Assembly: GCA_030426585.1 (NCBI GenBank)
Contig: JAUHYH010000006.1
Location: 1 to 32,629, forward strand
DNA length: 32,629 nt
Source: Bacteriovoracia bacterium
Lineage (GTDB): Bacteria; Bdellovibrionota; Bacteriovoracia; Bacteriovoracales; Bacteriovoracaceae
Direction of reading: 5' to 3'
The translations under genes were made by a program, and so were the position numbers. The notes under the pieces were generated by a model. The model did no database searches. It saw only the letters and a program-made list of their open reading frames with translations, and was not told the origin of the DNA. Below are positions 1 through 7,969 of this stretch, in pieces (position 1 is the first letter of the stretch; the number at the start of each line of letters is the position of its first letter).

Positions 1-33
1 ATAACTCCAATACTTTTCCATCCACATGGGAAA

Positions 34-42
34 TGTGGAAAA
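34..42 (-). promoter_or_regulatory. DnaA-box-like 9-mer TTTTCCACA
   Basis: TGTGGAAAA on + strand; complement fits TTWTNCACA. It is part of a small hairpin TCCACAT-GGGAA-ATGTGGA. Confidence 0.35.
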
Positions 43-44
43 AC

Positions 45-62
45 TATTTGAGTACTCAAATA
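45..62. repeat. 18-bp perfect palindrome TATTTGAGTACTCAAATA (motif family B core TGAGTACTCA)
   Basis: Read directly; the core recurs at 19615 and 19666, and the TGACTACTCA variant at 18602, 19597 and 19695. Confidence 0.8.
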
Positions 63-93
63 ATTGAAGCAATTTTAGATACTTGGGTAACAA

Positions 94-288
94 TTAAAAT
101 TTTGGCCGATCCTTTCCAGGAAGGGCTGCAGCAAGAGCAATTACTGTTACAATTGAGAATATATAGCCCAGAAAGAACCAAAGTATCTGACTTTTGTTCA
201 TGCTCTTGGCCATACGGCATGAGAGAAGTGCGCAGATAAGTCCAAAAATAAAGTAGCTTGGAAAAAATTCTGCTAGCAAAAGGTCCAT
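94..288 (-). CDS. small hydrophobic membrane protein (64 aa)
   Basis: ORF immediately downstream of yidC on the same strand; two hydrophobic segments. Confidence 0.5.
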   Translation of the reverse strand: MDLLLAEFFPSYFIFGLICALLSCRMAKSMNKSQILWFFLGYIFSIVTVIALAAALPGKDRPKF

Positions 289-297
289 TAACTCAGA

Positions 298-1770
298 CTA
301 AGCTTTAACTTTTTTCAACACAAGCATCTGCATTACGATAGCAATGAGCGTTGAAACGAAGATGTAAAGGTTGAGCCCACTTGGAAGGTCTTTCATGATG
401 AACCCAAAAACAATTGGCATAATCATCATGACCTTTTGCTGAGCAGGGTCAGTAGTAGCGGTCGGTGTTAATTTTTGTTGAAGAAACATTGCTCCTGTCA
501 TTAAAACTGGAAGGACGTAATACGGATCTTTTTGACTAAGATCTGTAATCCAGAAATAAAACGGCGCATTAACAAGCTCAACGGCATTATAGAGAACTTT
601 ATAAAAAGCGAAAAAGATAGGCATCTGGAGAAGTAGAGGGAAGCATCCACTAAGAGGATTGGCTCCGGCCCTTTTGAAAAGTTCCATGCTTTCTTTTTGC
701 AATCTTTGCGGGTTGTCCTTGAATTTCTCTTGGATTTTTTTGAGTTCAGGCTGAATAACCTGCATCTTCTTCATACTCTTTGTTGATTTATATTGAAGTG
801 GAAAGGTTAGAAGTCTAATAACAAAAGTTAGGAAGATAATAGCGATTCCGTAATTTAGGACTAGGCTGTAAAAAAACTGAAGTCCTCTTAAGATAGGGAC
901 TGCTATAAAAGAAAATATTCCAAAATTCACTGAGAGGTGAAGGTTTTCTCCCATCTTCTTAAGGAGGTCATAATTTTTCTTTATAAAAATAACATTAAAA
1001 TCTAATTTTCCTTCTTCGTTGAGGCTTAGGTAACTCGTTAAACTGTTGTCTGCTTCTGAAGTGCTGATATTAACAGGAGCTTTCTCTTTGAGGGTTACAG
1101 CAAATAAATGGAATAAGTAATCCATTCCGATCCAATTAACGGTAGCTGTTTCTTTGTCCTGTGAACCAACAGTTATTGTTTCAAGATCATTTGCAAGATA
1201 GGCAAAACTTCTGACCTGATAATTGTCGTTTTCTCCAGGAATAGATTGAAGTCTCATTTTTAGACTTATCGCTGTTGAGTTATTTTTCTTCTTAGCTTGA
1301 ATCGCAATTTTCCCGTTATCTAAAATTTTACCTTTCGCCTCAATACTGTTGTTTGAAATTTCAAATGAGTCTTCTGAAGTTTTTGTTAAAGAAAATCCGC
1401 CTGGAAGTGCACCTTGTTCTCCCATAACTGTAAATTTAAGAAGTGATTTCGTTTCGAAAACTTTATCTGCCGCAGAAACACCATTATAAGTAGCGTCTCT
1501 AAAGGTAAAAGAATCATCTAGGGTATAAGTGAATTCACCTTTAGAAATAGTTATAGCTTTACCTGTAGAAACCTCTGAATCAGTCTCTTGATTTGTGCTT
1601 GAGGTTTCTGTAACGAGTGAGTCTGTTTGTTTTTTTGTATCAACTTGAGTTTGAGTGATTGCGTTTTTGGTTTCAGGAGATTTTTGGGGAGCGAAGAAAA
1701 ATTGCCATGCAAATAGAATGACTCCAGAGATGAGGACGGCGGTTATGGCCCGACTTTGATCATTCTGCAT
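298..1770 (-). CDS. yidC: membrane protein insertase YidC
   Basis: N-terminal TM, periplasmic domain, then C-terminal core (KSMKKMQVIQPELKKIQEKFKDNPQRLQKESMELFKRAGANPLSGCFPLLLQMPIFFAFYKVL). Confidence 0.97.
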   Translation of the reverse strand: MQNDQSRAITAVLISGVILFAWQFFFAPQKSPETKNAITQTQVDTKKQTDSLVTETSSTNQETDSEVSTGKAITISKGEFTYTLDDSFTFRDATYNGVSAADKVFETKSLLKFTVMGEQGALPGGFSLTKTSEDSFEISNNSIEAKGKILDNGKIAIQAKKKNNSTAISLKMRLQSIPGENDNYQVRSFAYLANDLETITVGSQDKETATVNWIGMDYLFHLFAVTLKEKAPVNISTSEADNSLTSYLSLNEEGKLDFNVIFIKKNYDLLKKMGENLHLSVNFGIFSFIAVPILRGLQFFYSLVLNYGIAIIFLTFVIRLLTFPLQYKSTKSMKKMQVIQPELKKIQEKFKDNPQRLQKESMELFKRAGANPLSGCFPLLLQMPIFFAFYKVLYNAVELVNAPFYFWITDLSQKDPYYVLPVLMTGAMFLQQKLTPTATTDPAQQKVMMIMPIVFGFIMKDLPSGLNLYIFVSTLIAIVMQMLVLKKVKA

Positions 1771-2194
1771 TCTTAAACTCCTGGTTGGTAAACTCGATAA
1801 AACTAGACTTTAAATTGTTTAGTGAACCTAGCAGATTTGCTTCTTTTTTAAAACTATAAGGGTTAACGATAACGAGTGCATCGTAACCTTTTCTTTTAAA
1901 TTTAGAATGGCGAAAACTTTCTCTTAAGGTTCTTTTTATTTTATTTCTTATAACAGCATTTCCAACTTTTTTTGAAACACTGTAAGCAATTCTGGATTCT
2001 TGAAGATTATTTTTTTTATAGAAAATTCGAATGTGTGAATTTTGAAATCTAAGAGCGCCAACTCTAAGATTGGCGAAATCTTTTTTTAAACTTAAGCGAT
2101 GGTCCTTGGGTAGTTTGTGATCAAAAGAACTATTTTTGTCCTGTCGTAACAGTAAGTCTTTTTCTACCTTTAGCTCTTCTGCTTTTGATAACAT
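1760..2194 (-). CDS. rnpA: ribonuclease P protein component
   Basis: [13 protein letters not shown] and [28 protein letters not shown] signature; lies between rpmH and yidC. The ATG at 2194 makes it overlap rpmH. Confidence 0.93.
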   Translation of the reverse strand: MLSKAEELKVEKDLLLRQDKNSSFDHKLPKDHRLSLKKDFANLRVGALRFQNSHIRIFYKKNNLQESRIAYSVSKKVGNAVIRNKIKRTLRESFRHSKFKRKGYDALVIVNPYSFKKEANLLGSLNNLKSSFIEFTNQEFKNAE

Positions 2195-2282
2195 TTCTTC
2201 CGTTTGGCGTAGACATGCGCTTAAGAAATCCGTGAGTTCTTAATCTCTTTGATCTTTTTGGTTGCCATGTTCTTTTGCTCAT
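2130..2282 (-). CDS. rpmH: 50S ribosomal protein L34
   Basis: Hand translation of the minus strand: [50 protein letters not shown]. 50 aa, so below the ORF-track cutoff. Confidence 0.96.
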   Translation of the reverse strand: MSKRTWQPKRSKRLRTHGFLKRMSTPNGRNVIKSRRAKGRKRLTVTTGQK

Positions 2283-2371
2283 TACCTTGTACTCCGACTT
2301 TTTACTTGAGGCGAAAAGTTAGCAAATTTAAGTTTTCGAGTCAAATCAATGTTGATAGCTTGGGTAACCAC

Positions 2372-2380
2372 TTTTCCACA
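2372..2380 (+). promoter_or_regulatory. DnaA-box-like 9-mer TTTTCCACA upstream of dnaA
   Basis: Fits TTWTNCACA; lies in the rpmH-dnaA intergenic region. Confidence 0.4.
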
Positions 2381-2408
2381 TTGTTTTTTGTTCAAAACAG
2401 GAGTTTTT

Positions 2409-3989
2409 ATGGACCAAAATTTTCCCCTGGGTAACTTTTTTTCTCCAAATAAAAACCCAGGTGAAAAGGCAAGTAATTCTAGTAACTTGCCAGCAAAAGA
2501 CGCAATTAGCAATAATGTGCAAAATAGCAGTTTTAGCACTGAGGAATTGTCTGCTATTACAAGTGAGGTGTTAGCAATTTTAAGACCTCAGCTAGGACAA
2601 GAAAAGTTTAGTGCTTATTTTGAAGGAGCTTTTCAAGCAAAATCCATAACACGAAGCGAAATAGAGTTTATTGTTCCTTCTCAGTTCACTAAAAAAATGA
2701 TTTCGGAGTATTACCTCGGGGACATCTCTCGAGCGATTCAAAGTATTCTTGGAAAAGAATACGAAATTGTTCTTTCAACTGTTTCTTCTCCGGTTGTCTT
2801 TAATGCCCCTAAAGTAGATGTAAAGCCTGTTAATAGCCCCTATAGCATAAATAAGGCTACTTCCGTTAAGGAAATGACCTTTTCTATTAATGATCTCAAG
2901 CCGCTTGGTGAGGACCTGCAAGCGAAGGTTGAAGGAACGGTTTTCGAGAAAGTTGAGTCTAGCTCCCCTTTTGGAAAAACGGTTGATACGAAAAAAACTT
3001 TCGATAACTTTGTTGTTGGGCCTTCAAACAATCTGGCTCACGCATCTTCTGTTGCAGTAACGAAGAATCCTGGAAAGGTTTATTCTTCGCTTTATATTCA
3101 CGGGAATTCAGGTTTAGGGAAAACTCACCTACTCCATGCCGTGGCCAATAAAATCAGCGAAGATTTCCCGGCGCTTAAAATCTACATCACGACTGCGAAT
3201 GAATTCATGTCTGAAATGATTGCAGCGATGAAAGAACAAGATATTCAGTCTTTCAGAAAGAAATACTCTGAAATGATCGATGTTCTTATGATCGATGATA
3301 TTCACGAGCTTAAAAACAGAACGGGAACTCAGAATGAGTTTTTTCATGTTTTCAATGAGCTTCAGAGAAAGAAAAAACAGTTAATCTTCACCTCTGATAA
3401 GGATCCGAAAGATATTACGGGGATCGAAGACCGTATTAAAACAAGACTGAGCTCTGCTCTGGTTGTCGAAATCCAACAACCGGATCTTGAAACAAGAATT
3501 GCTATTTTAAAGAAGAAAGCGATTGAAGAAGATATCTATCTTCCTGATGATGTTGTGAATCTTATTGCTAGTTGTATTAAGAGCAATATCCGTGAGCTTG
3601 AAGGATCTCTTATTAAGCTTGGTGCTTACTCTTCAGTTTTCAATGTTGATATCGATCTTGAAACAGCTAAAGAGCAATTAAAGCTTAATGAAGAAGATGA
3701 AAAGAAAACAGTAAACGTTGAAACCATCGCTAAGACAGTTTCAAATTATTATAAAATCCCAGTTCCAGATATTCGATCAAAAGCAAGAAATAAAGATATT
3801 ACGCTTGCTCGTCACGTTGCCATGTATTTCAGCTATTATATTGCTAAAGCGACTTTGGTTGAGATTGGTGAGTATTTCGGAAAAAGAGATCATACATCGG
3901 TTATGCATGGAGTGAATAAAATCAAAACGATGCAGAACAAAGAGGAATCATTCGCTCAGACGATGTATGAGATTGAGTCATTACTTTAG
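2409..3989 (+). CDS. dnaA: chromosomal replication initiator protein DnaA
   Basis: Walker A GNSGLGKTHLLHA, LMIDDIHEL, C-terminal EIGEYFGKRDHTSVMHGVNKI. Start placed at ATG 2409 because of AGGAG upstream (track ORF begins at 2349). Confidence 0.97.
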   Translation: MDQNFPLGNFFSPNKNPGEKASNSSNLPAKDAISNNVQNSSFSTEELSAITSEVLAILRPQLGQEKFSAYFEGAFQAKSITRSEIEFIVPSQFTKKMISEYYLGDISRAIQSILGKEYEIVLSTVSSPVVFNAPKVDVKPVNSPYSINKATSVKEMTFSINDLKPLGEDLQAKVEGTVFEKVESSSPFGKTVDTKKTFDNFVVGPSNNLAHASSVAVTKNPGKVYSSLYIHGNSGLGKTHLLHAVANKISEDFPALKIYITTANEFMSEMIAAMKEQDIQSFRKKYSEMIDVLMIDDIHELKNRTGTQNEFFHVFNELQRKKKQLIFTSDKDPKDITGIEDRIKTRLSSALVVEIQQPDLETRIAILKKKAIEEDIYLPDDVVNLIASCIKSNIRELEGSLIKLGAYSSVFNVDIDLETAKEQLKLNEEDEKKTVNVETIAKTVSNYYKIPVPDIRSKARNKDITLARHVAMYFSYYIAKATLVEIGEYFGKRDHTSVMHGVNKIKTMQNKEESFAQTMYEIESLL

Positions 3990-4015
3990 AATTTAATTGA
4001 AATTAATATGAGAAG

Positions 4016-4041
4016 AAGGGGCCTTTTGAGGCCCCTTTTTT
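4016..4041. terminator. bidirectional intrinsic terminator between dnaA and the convergent lipoprotein gene
   Basis: AAGGGGCC-TTTTGA-GGCCCCTT followed by a T-run. Confidence 0.85.
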
Positions 4042-4043
4042 AG

Positions 4044-5633
4044 TTATTCAGCTTTTTTTAGTATTGGGCATTCATCGTTGTCGTCATAACTTTGAAGGTT
4101 AAATGACGGTTTACCAGCATCATCTAAGGCAAAGTGTACGTAAACAGCAGTGCATGTACCTGTGGTACCGATTTTAACAATTTCTCCATTGGGATTTTGA
4201 AAAGTTTGTCCGCCATAAACAGTACCTGATTTAACATAGCTGAGCCCATTATGTGCGTAACTTAATCCTAATCTACCGTTTTTCGCAAAAGTGATTTCTT
4301 GGTCGTTGTACTTAATTTTCATATCAGAACCAAGACAATTGACCCCAAGGTCCCTTGATACAACACCATCACCTCTAACTCCAAATTGAAGGTTAATTTC
4401 ACAAGGCTCTGCATATGTTTCACCATTATCAGAATTGACTACAAGGTTTGACTCTACGCTTTTAACTGGAATTTCAAGAGAGTTGTTTTCATCATTTAGT
4501 GAATTAATTCTAAAACTTTTATCCGTTGAAAAACCAAATGAGCTAATTTGGTTTTTGTAAATACTTACCTCGCTGGCCTCAACATCAATTATGATTGACT
4601 CACCTTTTTCATTTATTATCCCCGAAGTATAAATATTTAGATTTGTGTAGCCGGTGAATCTTTTCCATTCGTCATCAAAGTTTTTCTCAGCCAAGACATA
4701 TCCTGATACATATCCCGAGTTCCCATGCATTGGATCTTCTTGAAAGTCCATATGTTCAATGAGCTTACTTTGACTCAACATTAATTCCATTGCCTCAGGA
4801 TTAAGTTCTTTGAAATCCAAACTAGAAGCAAGGGCGGTCAAGTTACGAGCCGGGAAGGTTGTATCTTTATCGCTTAAAGCTTGTGCCATATTAATTTGAA
4901 TGAGAATAAATTCATGAATTAATAATCCTGCCTTGTGATCATTGGACATTCTAGAGTAGTAATAGTCATCAATGAAAAGTAGTGGGCTTCCGACAACAAA
5001 CTCTTTTTCTTGTTTTGCAAGTTGTACCATTTTGCATTTTTTGTCTGAGAAATCGATGTCTGGTCTGAGATCTTTTAGGTCTTTAAGATTTACTTTTGGA
5101 TTAGAAGTAATGCCCTTGTTTATAAAACTAACCATCTTAGAGTTTAGATATTCGACTTTTTTTCCTTCTAAAAATCCAAGATAAGCTTCAGCATCTTCTC
5201 TCCATTTTTTCTCTAGGTTTGTTCCTTTGATTTTTTTGAAGATTCTCTCAAGAACTAGGTTGAATTTTTCTTTTACTGTTAGGTCTTCACTTCCCAAGTC
5301 TAGCGTGTATCCATTTCGGTATTCGGCTTCAATAAAATCCCAAAGGTAAACGTTTTCTAGTTTTCCTTGGTCGTCGTAACAAGCGACTCCGTCTCCCCCG
5401 CTCCCTGTTCTGACTCCTTGATTGTCTGGTGTTGGCGATTTTGCAGGTGTCGCTGCTGGTGTCGGTGTAACAGAGGGGGTAAAACTTGGAACGGGTAATG
5501 CTGCTGATGAGCTACTTGGTGTGCTACTCCCACTTGGTTGAGTGATAATCCTTGTAGACTCGCTTTTACAAGAAACGAGAGTTAAGGCTAGTGTTGACGC
5601 GAGGGCGATTTTTCTAAGTTTTGCAGTTTTCAT
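4044..5633 (-). CDS. secreted lipoprotein of unknown function
   Basis: Start at internal Met (MKTAKLRKIALASTLALTLVSC: lipobox LVSC), then Ser/Pro/Thr-rich linker and GGDGVACYDDQGKLENVYLWDFIEAEY. Confidence 0.8.
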   Translation of the reverse strand: MKTAKLRKIALASTLALTLVSCKSESTRIITQPSGSSTPSSSSAALPVPSFTPSVTPTPAATPAKSPTPDNQGVRTGSGGDGVACYDDQGKLENVYLWDFIEAEYRNGYTLDLGSEDLTVKEKFNLVLERIFKKIKGTNLEKKWREDAEAYLGFLEGKKVEYLNSKMVSFINKGITSNPKVNLKDLKDLRPDIDFSDKKCKMVQLAKQEKEFVVGSPLLFIDDYYYSRMSNDHKAGLLIHEFILIQINMAQALSDKDTTFPARNLTALASSLDFKELNPEAMELMLSQSKLIEHMDFQEDPMHGNSGYVSGYVLAEKNFDDEWKRFTGYTNLNIYTSGIINEKGESIIIDVEASEVSIYKNQISSFGFSTDKSFRINSLNDENNSLEIPVKSVESNLVVNSDNGETYAEPCEINLQFGVRGDGVVSRDLGVNCLGSDMKIKYNDQEITFAKNGRLGLSYAHNGLSYVKSGTVYGGQTFQNPNGEIVKIGTTGTCTAVYVHFALDDAGKPSFNLQSYDDNDECPILKKAE

Positions 5634-5752
5634 AATGATCTCCTTTATTTTACTTAAATAATTAATATTGATTGCTGCGAGTGAAAATTTAACAAAAAGT
5701 GTCAATTAAGTGGTATTAACTTCTAATTCATTTCTGCCGATATGTTTCCTAT

Positions 5753-6580
5753 ATGGAAAAAGTTAGTATTTACAGCTACTTAGATTACAGAAAATATGTC
5801 CTTGATAAGCTAAAAGAGGTAGAAAGTTCAGGCGGAAAGCTTTCTAGAAACCAGATTGCGAAGCAAATTAGGGTTCAGCCCCCCTATCTTTCAAAGGTTC
5901 TTTCTGGACGAGCGTTATTCAGTGAAGATCAGCTCTACCTTTTAGGCCGTTTTTTTCGGCTTTCCAGTGAAGAGCAGAACTATCTTTATCAGCTTTCTCA
6001 GTTCGAAAAAGCAGGATTGGAAGAACGAAAAAAAGAAATCAAAGAAACACTATTGCTCGTTCAAAAGAAAAAACTTTCTACTGAAGAACATATTGAAACA
6101 GAAGAACTAGATCGATCAAAAGATGAGGCAAGACGGTCTTATTACCTTGATCCACGACATTTATTGGTCCATGTATCACTTGCGCTTGATAAGTATTCAA
6201 CTGTACCAGAGCTCCTAATTGATGATTTGAAGCTATCTCAGCAGGATTTAGATACAATTATAAATAATCTTAGAACATTGGAGTTGGTTCAAAACATTGG
6301 ACCTAAATTAGTTTTAACAAAGTACAATGTTCACCTTAAGAAGGGCTCTGATCTTTATGTCCCTCATCAAAATCTTATGAGGCAGTTAACAACTCAAAGA
6401 ATGATGAATCCTGAAGATGATGATTATTCGCTTGCGATTAGTTTTTCATGCTCAAAAGAGGATAAAGAAAAAATAAAAAATCTCTTTTTGGGGTTTCTTA
6501 AGGCCTTTGATGACATTTTGGGTGATGCTAAGGATGAAGAGGTTTATCAATTAAACTTTGATCTATTTCAGTGGCTATAA
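5753..6580 (+). CDS. TIGR02147-like (DUF4423-type) regulator
   Basis: N-term IYSYLDYRKYVLDKLKE...SRNQIAKQIRVQPPYLSKVLSGRALFSEDQLYLLGRFFRLSSEEQNYL resembles this family; divergent from the lipoprotein gene. Confidence 0.75.
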   Translation: MEKVSIYSYLDYRKYVLDKLKEVESSGGKLSRNQIAKQIRVQPPYLSKVLSGRALFSEDQLYLLGRFFRLSSEEQNYLYQLSQFEKAGLEERKKEIKETLLLVQKKKLSTEEHIETEELDRSKDEARRSYYLDPRHLLVHVSLALDKYSTVPELLIDDLKLSQQDLDTIINNLRTLELVQNIGPKLVLTKYNVHLKKGSDLYVPHQNLMRQLTTQRMMNPEDDDYSLAISFSCSKEDKEKIKNLFLGFLKAFDDILGDAKDEEVYQLNFDLFQWL

Positions 6581-6622
6581 CTTTCGAAATTTCCCTAATT
6601 TAAGTTTTTCATGGTAAGAATC

Positions 6623-6638
6623 TGGTCCTACAGGACCA
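6623..6638. repeat. motif family A site TGGTCCTACAGGACCA (overlaps probable mnmE ribosome-binding site)
   Basis: Read directly; 16-mer near-palindrome just upstream of the likely mnmE ATG at 6644. Confidence 0.7.
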
Positions 6639-6643
6639 GAACA

Positions 6644-7969
6644 ATGGATTTATCTCAATATTATGACAGCTCAGATGCGATTATTGCCTGTTCTACTGGT
6701 GAACTCGAAAATACGGCTATTTCAGTAGTTAGAATCAGTGGTTCCATAGGACCAGAATCGGTCCAAACTGTACTCTCAAAAAGTGGTTCCATAGAACCAA
6801 AAGTTGCGTATGTTGTTGAAATTATTAAGGAAAATGAGGTTCTTGATGAGGCGGTTTTGACCTATTTCAAGGCCCCAAATAGCTATACGGGTGAAAACGT
6901 TTATGAATTTGCCGTTCATGGGAATCAGATCAACGTAAAAAGGCTGATTTCTCATCTTTCAGACGCTCTTAACTTAAGAAAATCAGCACCGGGAGAATTC
7001 ACTTACCGGGCGTTAAGAAATAAAAAAATCTCCCTTTCCCAGGTCGAAGGTCTTGATCAGTTGTTGAATGCTAAATCTGTTTTTGCCTTAGATTCTGGAA
7101 TGGGACTTTTAAAAGGTGAACTTCAAAAAGAATTTTTAAAATTAAAAAATTTATTCACTGACTTAAAGTCTGCTGTTGAATTGAATACTGATTTCTCAGA
7201 AGATGTTGGTGAGGAAGCTGGTAAAAAAATATTTAATGATAAATTTAATGAATTTCTTTCACATATAACGCTGTTAAATCGACGTGGTTCTATAGAACCA
7301 GAAATGCTCTTAAAGCCCTCTATTGGCTTATTTGGGCGTCCTAACGCTGGAAAAAGTACGTTGTTTAATAAGTTGTTAACTCGTGAAAGGTCTATTGTTT
7401 CTGAACAAGCCGGAACAACTCGAGATTATATTTCTGAAACTTTGATGATTAATAATAATCAATTCGAACTGATTGATACGGCCGGCTTAAGAAGTTCAAA
7501 CGACTCCATTGAAATGGAGGGAGTTAAAAGAGCTGAAGAAATTAGAAAGAATTGTTTTTATAAAATTCTTTTGATTAATAGCGAAGAAGATGAAAAAGTT
7601 GATGGCGAATATGACCTCGTGATCTACACTCACACAGATAAAAATAACCGAGTCCCTGAGGGTGATGGTTCCATAGGGGCAAATTTATTGGTTGATAATA
7701 TTTCAGAACAGATTATGGGCAGGGTTTCGAAAAAATTTGATGAACTCACGAAAAATAAGCCCTTCACTGTCCCTAGACACCGCGAAGCAATAAAAAATAT
7801 TTATGAAATGTCATGTAATTTCGAAGACTTGTGTTCTCAAACGAGCGATATTGCGGTAATTAGTTCTGAGCTTGGCTCTATTGAGGTTTATGTAAATGAA
7901 CTCCTTGGCCAAGTAAGCACAGATGATGTGTTAAAGAATATATTCAATAATTTCTGTATAGGTAAATAA
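6644..7969 (+). CDS. mnmE: tRNA modification GTPase MnmE
   Basis: GRPNAGKSTLFNKL, AGTTRDYI, DTAGLR, C-terminal FCIGK. Start at 6644 preferred over 6611 because of AGGA eight nt upstream. Confidence 0.95.
   Translation: MDLSQYYDSSDAIIACSTGELENTAISVVRISGSIGPESVQTVLSKSGSIEPKVAYVVEIIKENEVLDEAVLTYFKAPNSYTGENVYEFAVHGNQINVKRLISHLSDALNLRKSAPGEFTYRALRNKKISLSQVEGLDQLLNAKSVFALDSGMGLLKGELQKEFLKLKNLFTDLKSAVELNTDFSEDVGEEAGKKIFNDKFNEFLSHITLLNRRGSIEPEMLLKPSIGLFGRPNAGKSTLFNKLLTRERSIVSEQAGTTRDYISETLMINNNQFELIDTAGLRSSNDSIEMEGVKRAEEIRKNCFYKILLINSEEDEKVDGEYDLVIYTHTDKNNRVPEGDGSIGANLLVDNISEQIMGRVSKKFDELTKNKPFTVPRHREAIKNIYEMSCNFEDLCSQTSDIAVISSELGSIEVYVNELLGQVSTDDVLKNIFNNFCIGK
6739..6754. repeat. motif family A site TGGTTCCATAGGACCA
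   Basis: Read directly, inside mnmE (encodes GSIGP). Confidence 0.85.
6784..6799. repeat. motif family A site TGGTTCCATAGAACCA
   Basis: Read directly, inside mnmE (encodes GSIEP). Confidence 0.85.
7285..7300. repeat. motif family A site TGGTTCTATAGAACCA (perfect 16-bp palindrome)
   Basis: Read directly, inside mnmE (encodes GSIEP). Confidence 0.9.
7666..7681. repeat. motif family A site TGGTTCCATAGGGGCA
   Basis: Read directly, inside mnmE (encodes GSIGA); left half matches the consensus exactly. Confidence 0.7.

Noticed and set aside
165-180. AGCCCAGAAAGAACCA near window start
   Set aside because: Ends in GAACCA but lacks the YATAR centre of motif A.
2834-2850. AGCCCCTATAGCATAA and nearby TGCCCCTAAAGTAG in dnaA
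   Set aside because: Only half-site resemblance to motif A; not distinguishable from chance.
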